A stretch of DNA of 64,000 nucleotides, taken from contig NZ_SWLG01000006.1 of NCBI RefSeq assembly GCF_005747095.1, positions 62,001 through 126,000 on the forward strand, read 5' to 3'. Source of the stretch: Exobacillus caeni. GTDB lineage: Bacteria; Bacillota; Bacilli; Bacillales; Guptibacillaceae. The translations under genes were made by a program, and so were the position numbers. Below are positions 19,462-28,390 of the stretch, one piece after another. The notes under the pieces were generated by a model, which was not told the DNA's origin, did not search any database, and was given only the letters and a program-made list of their open reading frames with translations. The stretch's first letter is position 1. Each line of letters opens with the position of its first letter.

Positions 19462-19497
19462 TTTAGCTGCTCGCATGAAATAGCCACAGTCGTTCAT

Positions 19498-19530
19498 ACT
19501 AACGTTAAGCATGCAGGAAGGAGCGTTAGT
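19498..19530 (+). promoter_or_regulatory. Hairpin framing the tepA ribosome binding site
   Basis: ACTAACG (19498-19504) and CGTTAGT (19524-19530) are perfect 7-bp arms. The loop holds the ribosome binding site (AGGAAGGAG) and the right arm abuts the ATG at 19531. This could present or mask the site; the effect is unknown. Confidence 0.45.
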
Positions 19531-20304
19531 ATGGACTTTAAAAACCAGGGGGAACCCCCTTTAAATCCAACCAATCCGTCAGATCCAAAACAACCCGGTC
19601 CTTCGAAGGACCAGGATAAAACAAAATCGAGCCTTGTGGATAAAATCCAACAGCTAGGACAAACGAATGTGCCAGCAATGGATGAGCAATCTAATATCCA
19701 TTGCTTGACGATAATCGGACAAATCGAAGGGCATATGCAGTTACCGCCGCAAAATAAAACAACGAAATACGAACATCTCATTCCACAAATTGTAGCTATC
19801 GAACAAAACCCTAAAATTGAAGGGCTTCTTTTAATTTTGAATACGGTTGGAGGAGATGTTGAGGCTGGACTTGCAATATCTGAAATGATCGCTTCATTGT
19901 CCAAGCCTACCGTGTCAATCGTGCTTGGAGGAGGCCATTCAATCGGTGTTCCGATCGCTTGTTCAGCAAAGTATTCATTTATTGCAGAAACAGCAACGAT
20001 GACAATACATCCTGTACGTTTGACAGGATTAGTTATAGGCGTTCCACAGACATTTGAGTATCTTGATAAAATGCAGGAACGTGTCGTCAGCTTTGTACTG
20101 AAACATTCGAATATTTCAGAAGATAAATTCAAGGAATTAATGTTTTCAAAAGGAAATTTGACAAGGGATATCGGAACAAATGTCATTGGGGACGATGCGG
20201 TAGCATATGGACTGATCAATGAAGTCGGGGGCGTAGGACAGGCAATAAAAAAATTGAATGAACTCATTGAAGGACAAAAGCAAAAAGGGGACTATGTACA
20301 ATGA
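19531..20304 (+). CDS. tepA: ClpP-like translocation-enhancing protease TepA
   Basis: A 257-residue member of the ClpP/crotonase fold, TepA (YmfB) subgroup, linked to protein export and to degradation of small acid-soluble spore proteins during outgrowth in B. subtilis. A Pro-rich, variable N-terminus (residues 1-50) precedes [20 protein letters not shown] and [25 protein letters not shown] carries the putative nucleophile Ser and [11 protein letters not shown] the putative His. ATG 19531 is chosen by the adjacent AAGGAG; the frame is open to 19459 but that part would overlap the dapA terminator. Confidence 0.92.
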   Translation: MDFKNQGEPPLNPTNPSDPKQPGPSKDQDKTKSSLVDKIQQLGQTNVPAMDEQSNIHCLTIIGQIEGHMQLPPQNKTTKYEHLIPQIVAIEQNPKIEGLLLILNTVGGDVEAGLAISEMIASLSKPTVSIVLGGGHSIGVPIACSAKYSFIAETATMTIHPVRLTGLVIGVPQTFEYLDKMQERVVSFVLKHSNISEDKFKELMFSKGNLTRDIGTNVIGDDAVAYGLINEVGGVGQAIKKLNELIEGQKQKGDYVQ

Positions 20305-20540
20305 TTTTATATACAATTATGCCCCATGACGCTGTATTCCCTGTTGAGGAGAGTGAGTACTCCAATCAGTCTGTGATTGAATGGAACGGCGTCCAGCTGC
20401 TTGTCGAGAGGCATTCTTTGACACAATGCCGAATCATTCAGGTTCTAAGCACAAACCCTGAGGATTTTATGAACGTTATGACGCAGCCCGGCCAAATGTT
20501 ATCAATGGAACCTGTACCGGAAAAGCAGGAATTCTTATAG
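20301..20540 (+). CDS. ylzJ: YlzJ-like protein
   Basis: A 79-residue protein of the YlzJ family. It starts [14 protein letters not shown] and ends with a short variable tail. The ATGA overlap with tepA implies translational coupling and a linked role, but none is known. No signal peptide or membrane segment is evident. In B. subtilis a gene of the same kind follows tepA. Confidence 0.8.
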   Translation: MILYTIMPHDAVFPVEESEYSNQSVIEWNGVQLLVERHSLTQCRIIQVLSTNPEDFMNVMTQPGQMLSMEPVPEKQEFL

Positions 20541-20558
20541 TCGATTTTCCATGCACTG

Positions 20559-20567
20559 TGCTATAAT
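20559..20567 (+). promoter_or_regulatory. Extended -10 promoter upstream of spoIIIE
   Basis: TGCTATAAT (20559-20567) is a perfect extended -10 element; no good -35 is seen. The start would fall just before the hairpin at 20584-20610, so most transcripts may be terminated early. Confidence 0.5.
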
Positions 20568-20583
20568 GAAAGAACGAACAGGA

Positions 20584-20617
20584 AGCAGCCGATCAACGAA
20601 ATCGGCTGCTTTTTCTT
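20584..20617 (+). terminator. Strong hairpin terminator between ylzJ and spoIIIE
   Basis: AGCAGCCGAT and ATCGGCTGCT form a perfect 10-bp stem over CAACGAA, followed by TTTTCTT. It may end the dapA/tepA-ylzJ read-through and also attenuate the promoter just upstream. Confidence 0.85.
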
Positions 20618-20703
20618 CCGAATCATCTAGAGGTAATTGCTGGAGTGATTGGCTTATTAGGGAAGATATTGGATTACATCGAAGAAAAAAGAAGGTGTTA
20701 CAA

Positions 20704-23046
20704 TTGGGAAAACGGAAAAAACGGCAGGATAAACACCAAAAAGATTGGAAGTCCCAAATAAGATTTGAGATCATCGGTCTCGCCATACTCGCTTTTACGG
20801 TTTTAGGAATGGCGAAACTTGGAGTAGTAGGACGAGCCATCTATCATATGTTTCGTTTCTTTACGGGAGAATGGTATGGAGTTCTAATCGCTTCCATGAT
20901 CGTTCTATCTTTCTATTTAATGTTTAAGCGTGCATGGCCACCGTTCTGGACCAGAAGGCTGGCTGGATTTTACTTGTTATTTTTAGCAGTTTTGCTATTA
21001 AGCCATGTTGGTTTATTTGAGAATCTTTCGAGGCAGGGTGAGTGGGAAAATCCTTCCGTAATTAAAAATACATACGAATTATTTATGCTCCAAGCTTCCG
21101 GTGAAATTGCCTCCAATGATCTTGGGGGCGGAATGATCGGTGCGCTTGCATTCTCATTCTGCTATGTCTTGTTTGATTCTGTCGGAACACAGCTTATTGC
21201 GATCTTTTTAATCATCATTTCCTTTATTCTTATCACTGGAAAGTCTCTTAATGACGTGCTTTACAAGCTGTTGCTGAAATTTATCGACTTTATGAAGGAA
21301 ACATTCAGCGAATTGAAGGAAATGGCCTCAGAGTGGACAGAAAAGAGAAAGCAGGAAAAGAAAGCAAGGCATGAAGAGAATGAGCAATCTGAAGAAGAGG
21401 AAGGTTCTACTGAGCCTGCGTCTTTTTCGGAAAGCATGGTGGAGGATACACATGAACCAGAAATCAGGGCATTCTCTGAACATTCCTATTCAGATTCGGA
21501 AGTAGACGAAGTAAATAAAAAACGTGAACCCGACCAGGAAATAAAACAGGAAGAAAAACAAGTAATCGATCAGAGTGAGATCAAAAGCTTTACGATGCCG
21601 GAATTAGAAAATAAAGACTACAAACTGCCAAACATGGGTTTACTTCAGCGCCCTAAAAAAGTTTCACAGCAAAATGAACGGCAGCAAATATCAGCAAATG
21701 CAAAGAAACTGGAAAAAACGTTCGAAAGCTTTGGAGTAAAAGCAAAGGTAATGAAAGTACATCTCGGGCCAGCTGTAACGAAATATGAAGTGCATCCTGA
21801 CGTAGGGGTAAAGGTTAGTAAAATCGTGAATTTAACAGATGACCTTGCCCTTGCACTGGCCGCGAAAGATTTAAGAATCGAAGCGCCGATCCCTGGAAAG
21901 TCTGCAATCGGGATCGAGGTGCCAAATCAGGAAGTAGCCATGGTCACATTAAGGGAAGTGCTTGAATCCCGTGAGTATCAGTATAATGATTCCAAGGTTG
22001 CCATAGGACTCGGCCGAGATATATCCGGGGATTCTGTTGTAGCAGACCTTTCCAAGATGCCCCACATGCTTGTTGCCGGAGCTACTGGGAGCGGAAAAAG
22101 TGTCTGTATCAATGGCATTATCGCCAGCATATTAATGAAAGCCAAACCCCATGAAGTAAAGATGATGATGATTGACCCAAAAATGGTCGAGTTAAATGTT
22201 TACAACGGGATCCCTCATTTACTGGCTCCAGTTGTAACCGAACCGAAAAAGGCTTCACAGGCGCTTAAAAAAGTCGTTAGCGAAATGGAACGGAGATATG
22301 AACTGTTCTCTCATAGCGGAACAAGAAACATCGAAGGGTATAATAACTATATTAAAAAGCAAAACGACAGTTCTGATGCCAAGCAGCCAACATTGCCGTA
22401 TATCGTGGTAATCGTTGACGAGCTTGCAGATCTTATGATGGTTGCTTCCGGTGATGTCGAAGATGCCATTACAAGGCTAGCGCAAATGGCTAGAGCCGCT
22501 GGGATCCATTTGATCATAGCCACACAGCGTCCATCTGTAGACGTAATAACAGGTGTTATTAAGGCGAACATACCGTCGAGGATCGCGTTTAGCGTTTCAT
22601 CCCAAACAGATTCCAGGACCATTCTGGATATGGGTGGTGCCGAAAAACTTCTGGGCAAAGGGGACATGCTATTTCTTCCGGTTGGCGCGAATAAACCTAA
22701 AAGGGTGCAGGGGGCATTCTTATCCGATGAAGAAGTAGAAAAGCTAGTAGACTTTGTTATTTCACAGCAAAAGGCCCAATACCAGGAAAACATGATTCCA
22801 ACTGAACAAAAGGAAGAAGAACAGCCTGAAGTCGAAGATGAACTTTATGATGATGCCGTTCAACTTGTGGTGGAAATGCAGACCGCATCAGTTTCCATGC
22901 TCCAGCGACGTTTTCGAGTAGGATACACAAGGGCAGCGCGCCTAATTGATGCCATGGAAGCAAGGGGAGTCGTCGGTCCATATGAAGGAAGCAAGCCAAG
23001 AGAAGTTCTCATGGCGAAGACAGAGGAAGAAGCACACTCGGGTTAG
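20704..23046 (+). CDS. spoIIIE: DNA translocase SpoIIIE (FtsK family)
   Basis: SpoIIIE pumps the chromosome across the sporulation septum into the forespore. The 780-residue protein has four N-terminal membrane segments (about residues 20-170), an acidic low-complexity linker (about 190-330), then the RecA-like motor with GATGSGKS (Walker A) and [14 protein letters not shown] (Walker B) and a C-terminal gamma winged-helix domain ([20 protein letters not shown]) that reads DNA polarity. The TTG at 20704 is chosen because GAAGGTG lies 6 bases upstream and it matches the basic family N-terminus; the frame is open to 20551, through the terminator, and that part is not real. Location matches B. 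subtilis spoIIIE. Confidence 0.95.
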   Translation: MGKRKKRQDKHQKDWKSQIRFEIIGLAILAFTVLGMAKLGVVGRAIYHMFRFFTGEWYGVLIASMIVLSFYLMFKRAWPPFWTRRLAGFYLLFLAVLLLSHVGLFENLSRQGEWENPSVIKNTYELFMLQASGEIASNDLGGGMIGALAFSFCYVLFDSVGTQLIAIFLIIISFILITGKSLNDVLYKLLLKFIDFMKETFSELKEMASEWTEKRKQEKKARHEENEQSEEEEGSTEPASFSESMVEDTHEPEIRAFSEHSYSDSEVDEVNKKREPDQEIKQEEKQVIDQSEIKSFTMPELENKDYKLPNMGLLQRPKKVSQQNERQQISANAKKLEKTFESFGVKAKVMKVHLGPAVTKYEVHPDVGVKVSKIVNLTDDLALALAAKDLRIEAPIPGKSAIGIEVPNQEVAMVTLREVLESREYQYNDSKVAIGLGRDISGDSVVADLSKMPHMLVAGATGSGKSVCINGIIASILMKAKPHEVKMMMIDPKMVELNVYNGIPHLLAPVVTEPKKASQALKKVVSEMERRYELFSHSGTRNIEGYNNYIKKQNDSSDAKQPTLPYIVVIVDELADLMMVASGDVEDAITRLAQMARAAGIHLIIATQRPSVDVITGVIKANIPSRIAFSVSSQTDSRTILDMGGAEKLLGKGDMLFLPVGANKPKRVQGAFLSDEEVEKLVDFVISQQKAQYQENMIPTEQKEEEQPEVEDELYDDAVQLVVEMQTASVSMLQRRFRVGYTRAARLIDAMEARGVVGPYEGSKPREVLMAKTEEEAHSG

Positions 23047-23386
23047 GGTTGCGCTTCTTCCTAATGGACCGGGTCGAAAGTAACTGATAAAATTACAGCC
23101 AAAAAGGTAATTGTAATAATGTGATTGCCGGTTCACAAGGTAAACTTCAGGTGTGTTCAGGTTTTTGTGAAGTTTTTTCACAATGAAACTAATTTTTTTG
23201 TTGAAACAAAAAAATAATATTTATTTTACTTTCTAATCATGATATAGTATTGTCGAATTATGTGTTATTTCTTTCACTTCCTGGAAGGAGAGTTTTATAA
23301 TTTTTATTTTTTCTATCACAAGAAAACGATTTCACACTATTTTCAGGAAGAAGAAATAATAAACTACCAATTTTAGGGGGATAACA
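23047..23386 (+). promoter_or_regulatory. Upstream region of nupN with likely promoter and AT-rich hairpins
   Basis: This 340-base gap has no gene. It holds a palindrome TGTGAA-GTTT-TTCACA (about 23165-23181), an AT-only hairpin of Ts and As around GAA (23192-23216), which could act as a weak terminator for spoIIIE, and a TATAGT -10-like hexamer at 23243-23248 with a poor -35. A site GGAAGGAG at 23282-23291 has no matching start codon; nupN has its own site (AGGGGG). In B. subtilis a GntR regulator gene sits here; none is present. Confidence 0.4.
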
Positions 23387-24484
23387 ATGAAAAAGAAATA
23401 CGGTTTCTTAATGTCAGCAGTTCTTGCTGCAGGAACATTGCTTTCTGGGTGTGGTTCTGCCGATAATAACGAAGGAACACAGAATGAAGGCGGCGGAGAA
23501 GGAAACAAAAACGATTTTAAAGTTGCGATGGTTACGGATGTCGGTGGGGTAGATGACAAATCCTTTAACCAGTCTGCATGGGAAGGTCTTCAAAAGTTTG
23601 GTAAAGATAATAACCTTGAAGAAGGAAAAGACTATAAATACGTACAGTCAACCGCTGCAAGTGATTATCAACCAAACCTATCCGGTCTGATCCGTGATGG
23701 ATATGACCTTGTTTATGGAATCGGGTTCTTGATGCAACAAGACATTCAGACAGTTGCACAGCAAAAGAAGGATGCACAGCTTGCGCTGGTTGACAGTGTC
23801 GCAGTAAATGAAAACGGTGAACCTCTTGAAAATGTAGCGAGCATCACGTTTAAAGAACATCAAGGTTCTTTCCTTGTAGGGTTGATCGCAGGTATGCAAA
23901 CGAAATCTAACAAAGTTGGTTTCGTGGGCGGAGTAACTTCTGAACTCATCAAGAAGTTCGAAAATGGTTTTAAAGCAGGCGTTAAAACTGTAAATCCTGA
24001 TGCTGAGATCTATGTTCAGTATGCAGAGGACTTTGCTTCTTCTGAAAAAGGACAGGCTATCGCAAACACTATGTACGGAAAAGGCGCTGACGTGATCTAC
24101 CACGCTGCCGGAGCAACTGGAAACGGTGTGTTCACTGAAGCTAAGAACCGTGCGAAAAACGGTGAAGAAGTGTGGGTTATCGGTGTAGACCGTGACCAGC
24201 ATGAAGAAGGAATGCCAGAAAACGTAACCTTAACTTCTATGGTGAAACGCGTTGATACTGCAGTATATGAAGTATCAAAACAAACGATGGAAGGAAACTT
24301 CCCTGGTGGAAAAGTCACTGAGTTCGGTCTTGAAGAAGATGGCGTAGGAATCGCCGAAACAAAAGACAATGTTTCAGAAGATGCACTTAAAAAAGTGGAT
24401 GAATACAAAGAAAAAATCAAGAACGGCGAAGTGGAAGTTCCAAAAACTGATGAAGAATACGAGACTTATGTAAGCTCTCTATAA
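23387..24484 (+). CDS. nupN: Nucleoside-binding lipoprotein of BMP family
   Basis: The extracellular solute-binding lipoprotein of a nucleoside (guanosine-type) ABC importer. The 365-residue protein has a signal peptide with lipobox LLSGC (Cys near residue 22), a Gly/Asn/Glu-rich linker, then the BmpA/Med fold with VAMVTDVGGVDDKSFNQSAW, DLVYGIGFLMQQ, VGFVGGVTSELIKKFENGF and WVIGVDRDQHEEG. Followed by a terminator-like hairpin and then nupOPQ, a typical arrangement for making more binding protein than permease. Confidence 0.94.
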   Translation: MKKKYGFLMSAVLAAGTLLSGCGSADNNEGTQNEGGGEGNKNDFKVAMVTDVGGVDDKSFNQSAWEGLQKFGKDNNLEEGKDYKYVQSTAASDYQPNLSGLIRDGYDLVYGIGFLMQQDIQTVAQQKKDAQLALVDSVAVNENGEPLENVASITFKEHQGSFLVGLIAGMQTKSNKVGFVGGVTSELIKKFENGFKAGVKTVNPDAEIYVQYAEDFASSEKGQAIANTMYGKGADVIYHAAGATGNGVFTEAKNRAKNGEEVWVIGVDRDQHEEGMPENVTLTSMVKRVDTAVYEVSKQTMEGNFPGGKVTEFGLEEDGVGIAETKDNVSEDALKKVDEYKEKIKNGEVEVPKTDEEYETYVSSL

Positions 24485-24502
24485 AAATGAATGCCGATCC
24501 AA

Positions 24503-24543
24503 CAACAAAGGCTAGTAAGCTACCGTACTAGCCTTTGTTGTAT
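24503..24543 (+). terminator. Hairpin between nupN and nupO
   Basis: CAACAAAGGCTAGTA and TACTAGCCTTTGTTG form a perfect 15-bp stem. The hairpin precedes nupO by 30 bases and is followed by TATG rather than a long T-run. It probably lowers read-through from nupN into nupOPQ or protects the nupN mRNA 3' end. Confidence 0.75.
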
Positions 24544-24572
24544 GTTATAGGGTATGTAAGGAGTGACAAAGA

Positions 24573-26099
24573 ATGGAATATGTCATTGAAATGAGAAATA
24601 TCCGTAAAGAATTTCCCGGCATAGTGGCAAATGATAATGTAACCCTTCAAGTCCAACAGGGGGAGATCCATGCCCTTCTTGGTGAGAACGGGGCAGGAAA
24701 ATCAACGTTGATGAATGTGTTGTTCGGCTTATATCAACCCGAACAGGGAGAAATATATGTCAAGGGCAAGAAAGTGAATATCACTGATCCGAATGTAGCG
24801 AACGATCTGGGGATCGGCATGGTCCATCAGCACTTTATGCTGGTTGAAAAATTTACGGTTACTGAAAATATCATTCTGGGGAACGAACCACGGGATAAGG
24901 GCCGCGTCAATTTAAAAAAAGCAGCAAAAGAAGTGGAAGCAATCTCAAAACAATACGGACTTAAGGTTGATCCGTATGCAAAAATTGAAGATATTTCGGT
25001 TGGTATGCAGCAGCGGGTTGAAATTTTAAAAACACTTTACCGCGGAGCGGAGATCTTAATATTCGATGAACCGACTGCAGTACTGACGCCACAGGAAATA
25101 CATGAACTTATCCAAATTATGAAAAGACTTATTGAGGAAGGCAAATCAATTATATTGATTACCCATAAATTAAAAGAAATTATGGAAGTTTGCGATAGAT
25201 GTACGGTTATCCGAAGGGGTAAAGGGATCGGCACAGTCGATATATCAGAAACGAACCCTGATGAGCTTGCTTCGATGATGGTTGGAAGGGAAGTTAACTT
25301 TTCAGTTGAAAAGGGACCCGCACACCCAAAAGAAGAAGTACTGCAAATTGAAAACCTTGTAGTGGAAGATGCAAGAGGAGTTCCACAGGTTAACGACCTC
25401 AGTTTATCTCTTAAAGGTGGAGAAATTGTCGGTATCGCCGGTGTCGACGGAAATGGCCAGACAGAGTTGATCGAAGCCATCACAGGTCTTAGAAAGGCTA
25501 AATCAGGGATGATCAAGCTGAGCGGGAAGGATATAACGAACCACAAGCCCCGGAAAATAACAGAGAGCGGATTGGGCCACATTCCTCAGGACCGCCATAA
25601 GCATGGGCTTGTTCTTGATTTTTCGGTTGGAGAAAACATGGTGCTTCAAACATATTACCAGAAGCCATATTCCAATAAAGGTGTATTAAAGCTACCGAAG
25701 ATAATGGAAAAAGCAAAATCTTTAATCAAGGAATATGATGTAAGAACGCCGAGTGAAATGACACCTGCACGTGCTCTTTCAGGAGGAAACCAGCAAAAGG
25801 CGATTATTGCACGGGAAGTGGATCGCAGTCCAAACCTCTTGATCGCGGCACAGCCAACTAGAGGGTTGGATGTAGGTGCAATAGAGTTTATCCACTCAAA
25901 ACTGGTTGAGGAAAGAGATAAAGGCAAGGCTGTTCTTATGATTTCTTTCGAGCTGGATGAAATTTTAAACGTAAGTGACCGTATAGCGGTCATCTATGAA
26001 GGGAAAATAGTCGATATCGTTAAACCAGAAGAGACGAATGAACAAGAACTTGGCCTGTTGATGGCAGGCGGCAAGCGTGAGAAAGTTGGTGACCAATAA
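24573..26099 (+). CDS. nupO: Nucleoside ABC transporter ATP-binding protein
   Basis: A 508-residue protein with two fused ABC domains, the energising subunit of the nucleoside importer. Domain 1 (about 1-240) has Walker A GENGAGKST, ISVGMQQRVEIL and DEPTAVLTPQE. Domain 2 (about 255-500) has a degenerate Walker A (GVDGNGQTEL) and LSGGNQQKAIIAREV, the pattern usual for sugar/nucleoside class ABC proteins. Its stop overlaps the nupP start by one base (TAATG). Function assigned from family and operon. Confidence 0.94.
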   Translation: MEYVIEMRNIRKEFPGIVANDNVTLQVQQGEIHALLGENGAGKSTLMNVLFGLYQPEQGEIYVKGKKVNITDPNVANDLGIGMVHQHFMLVEKFTVTENIILGNEPRDKGRVNLKKAAKEVEAISKQYGLKVDPYAKIEDISVGMQQRVEILKTLYRGAEILIFDEPTAVLTPQEIHELIQIMKRLIEEGKSIILITHKLKEIMEVCDRCTVIRRGKGIGTVDISETNPDELASMMVGREVNFSVEKGPAHPKEEVLQIENLVVEDARGVPQVNDLSLSLKGGEIVGIAGVDGNGQTELIEAITGLRKAKSGMIKLSGKDITNHKPRKITESGLGHIPQDRHKHGLVLDFSVGENMVLQTYYQKPYSNKGVLKLPKIMEKAKSLIKEYDVRTPSEMTPARALSGGNQQKAIIAREVDRSPNLLIAAQPTRGLDVGAIEFIHSKLVEERDKGKAVLMISFELDEILNVSDRIAVIYEGKIVDIVKPEETNEQELGLLMAGGKREKVGDQ

Positions 26100-27157
26100 T
26101 GGAAGTCTTGAAAAATAAATTTTCTGGATTTATGATTCCTCTGGTTTCCGTCATCCTTGGATTGCTTGCTGGAGCTATCATCATGCTTTTCAGCGGATAC
26201 GATCCGATTCTGGCTTATACCGCCCTGTTTAATGGAATCTTTAGCAATACTTATGTAATGGGGGAAACGATTCGCCAGTTCACACCGTTGATCCTATCTG
26301 GGCTTGCTGTTGCGTTTGCTTTCCGGACAGGCCTCTTTAATATCGGTGTAGAAGGACAATTGCTTGTCGGCTGGCTTGCTTCGGTATATGTCGGGCTGCA
26401 GTTCGATGGCCTGACGCCTTTTCTCCATATTCCGCTCGCAATTTTAGCAGCTGCGGCTGCAGGTGCTCTATGGGGAGTAGTCCCCGGTTTTTTAAAGGCC
26501 AAATACCATGTGCATGAAGTTATCACGACAATCATGATGAACTATATTGCGCTACATGTTGTAAATGCTATTATTCGAAGCTATCTATTGGCCCCAGGTG
26601 AACGAACGGAAACGATCCATCAATCCGCTTCTTTAGCATCAGCTTATTTGCAGTCTATTACCGACTTTTCAAGGCTGCATTATGGATTTCTTGTTGCGAT
26701 TATCGGAGCAATAATCATGTGGTTCTTACTATGGAAAACGACGCTTGGGTATGAGCTTCGTGCAGTAGGGTTCAATACCAATGCATCACAATATGCAGGG
26801 ATCAACGTTTCAAGAAACATTGTCTTATCTATGGTTATCTCAGGTGCGTTCGCTGGTGTTGCGGGAAGCATGGAAGGCCTTGGCACCTATGGATATATGT
26901 CGATCTTATCTGCGTTTACGGGGATTGGATTCGATGGAATCGCTGTCTCGTTACTGGGAGCAAACAGTGCGATAGGTGTAGTTCTTGCTGCTGCCCTGTT
27001 TGGCGGATTGAAAATCGGGGCATTGAACATGCAATCTGTTGCCCAGGTTCCAACCCAGCTTATAGAAATAGTAATTGCTTTGATCATTTTCTTTGTTGCA
27101 TCCAGTTATTTGATTCGCTGGTTCTCCAATCGGTTGAATAAAAGGGGGAAAATCTAA
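26099..27157 (+). CDS. nupP: Nucleoside ABC transporter permease
   Basis: A 352-residue integral membrane subunit of the BPD_transp_2 permease family, with about eight to ten hydrophobic segments. Recognisable motifs are FRTGLFNIGVEGQLLVGW and HEVITTIMMNYIALHVV, followed by LRAVGFNTNASQYAGI, which resembles the coupling loop to the ATPase. It is translationally coupled to nupO and directly abuts nupQ. Together NupP and NupQ would form the channel for guanosine or related nucleosides; substrate is inferred from orthology. Confidence 0.93.
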   Translation: MEVLKNKFSGFMIPLVSVILGLLAGAIIMLFSGYDPILAYTALFNGIFSNTYVMGETIRQFTPLILSGLAVAFAFRTGLFNIGVEGQLLVGWLASVYVGLQFDGLTPFLHIPLAILAAAAAGALWGVVPGFLKAKYHVHEVITTIMMNYIALHVVNAIIRSYLLAPGERTETIHQSASLASAYLQSITDFSRLHYGFLVAIIGAIIMWFLLWKTTLGYELRAVGFNTNASQYAGINVSRNIVLSMVISGAFAGVAGSMEGLGTYGYMSILSAFTGIGFDGIAVSLLGANSAIGVVLAAALFGGLKIGALNMQSVAQVPTQLIEIVIALIIFFVASSYLIRWFSNRLNKRGKI

Positions 27158-28123
27158 ATGGATCTTATGCAAATTTTAGAACTGATTATTCCAGCAGCCA
27201 TTTTTTCAGCAGCTCCCCTGATTTTCACTGCTCTTGGCGGAGTTTTCAGTGAACGTTCTGGTGTTGTTAACATTGGTCTGGAAGGATTAATGCTTATGGG
27301 GGCCTTTACTGGAGCAGTATTTACTGTTTTTGGTGAACAATGGGGATTCGGCGCTGCATCACCATGGTTTTCATTTATTGTAGCCATTATTGTTGGAGCT
27401 TTATTTTCGTTATTGCATGCTGTAGCAAGTATTTCTTTTAGGGCAGACCAGGTAGTAAGCGGGGTAGCGCTAAACTTTCTAGCAGCTGGTCTTGCTGTGT
27501 TCCTGGTAAAGAAAATCTTTGATGCAGGGCAAACGCCGATCATTGCAGAACGAATCGATAAGTCGAATGTTCCTTTTTTAAGTGATATTCCCATTATCGG
27601 ACCGTTGTTTTTCTCACATGCCTATTATACTTCTTATATTGCTATAGCACTTGCTTTTGTAGTCTGGTATGTCATTTATAAAACACCGTTCGGTTTGCGC
27701 CTTCGTTCTGTCGGGGAACACCCGATGGCAGCGGACACGATGGGGATAAATGTCATAAAAATGCGGTATATTGCGGTAATGCTCAGTGGTGCGTTTGCTG
27801 GTCTTGGCGGAGCGGTTTATGCTACATCCATTTCAGGCAGTTTCAGCCACTCCACGATTACAGGACAGGGTTTTATGGCCCTTGCAGCGATGATTTTCGG
27901 TAAATGGCATCCTCTTGGTGCACTGGGAGCGGCATTGTTTTTCGGATTAGCACAATCCTTAAGTATTACAGGACAGCAGATTCCGCTTCTGAAGGACATA
28001 CCGGAAGTATACCTTCTTATCGCTCCATATGTGTTGACGATTCTTGCTCTCGCTGGGCTCGTCGGACGTGCAGATGCACCTAAAGCGATTGGACAGCCTT
28101 ATGAAAAAGGAAAAGGAAGATAA
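27158..28123 (+). CDS. nupQ: Nucleoside ABC transporter permease
   Basis: The second permease of the importer, 321 residues and highly hydrophobic. Family motifs include FSERSGVVNIGLEGLMLMG, VSGVALNFLAAGLAVFL and LRSVGEHPMAADTMGI. It begins right after the nupP stop, with AAAGGGGGAAA as ribosome binding site. It is the last gene of nupNOPQ and is followed by a long palindromic structure (28131-28250). Confidence 0.93.
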   Translation: MDLMQILELIIPAAIFSAAPLIFTALGGVFSERSGVVNIGLEGLMLMGAFTGAVFTVFGEQWGFGAASPWFSFIVAIIVGALFSLLHAVASISFRADQVVSGVALNFLAAGLAVFLVKKIFDAGQTPIIAERIDKSNVPFLSDIPIIGPLFFSHAYYTSYIAIALAFVVWYVIYKTPFGLRLRSVGEHPMAADTMGINVIKMRYIAVMLSGAFAGLGGAVYATSISGSFSHSTITGQGFMALAAMIFGKWHPLGALGAALFFGLAQSLSITGQQIPLLKDIPEVYLLIAPYVLTILALAGLVGRADAPKAIGQPYEKGKGR

Positions 28124-28130
28124 GAAAATA

Positions 28131-28255
28131 AATAGGGGTCGACTCATAAGTGTCTCGCTCCCTCCGAAGTTGTCTAGATAAACATTGACACTAGTTTATC
28201 TAGATCAAACATTGGAGGGGCCTGGCACTTTGTTTGTGAGTCGTCCCTTTTTTGT
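28131..28255. repeat. Long imperfect palindrome after nupQ
   Basis: The nupQ-ymfF gap folds back on itself. Left parts GGGGTCGACTCATAAGTG, CCCTCCGAAGTT and GTCTAGATAAAC are mirrored on the right by GTTTATCTAGATCAAAC, TTGGAGGGG and TTTGTGAGTCGTCCC. The right arm ends in TTTTTTG, so it can act as a terminator. The GGGGCCTGGCAC segment looks like dispersed palindromes found in Bacillus genomes, but I cannot check for other copies. Confidence 0.75.
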
Positions 28256-28390
28256 ATATTCAAAATCGTTATCGAATAATGTTAATTGGTTAAACTAATG
28301 AGCATACTATGATATAAAAGAAATAAGAAATAATGAGAAGGAATGGTTTTGTATCCAATAATCTCCATTCCAAAACAGGGAGGTAACGGA

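Noticed and set aside
19494-20267. Long open frame on the minus strand (257 codons) across tepA
   Set aside because: It mirrors a well-conserved coding frame, has no family resemblance and no ribosome binding site; it is a shadow of tepA.
20551-20703. N-terminal extension of spoIIIE (51 codons)
   Set aside because: The extension runs through a promoter and a terminator hairpin and bears no similarity to SpoIIIE; the TTG at 20704 fits the family.
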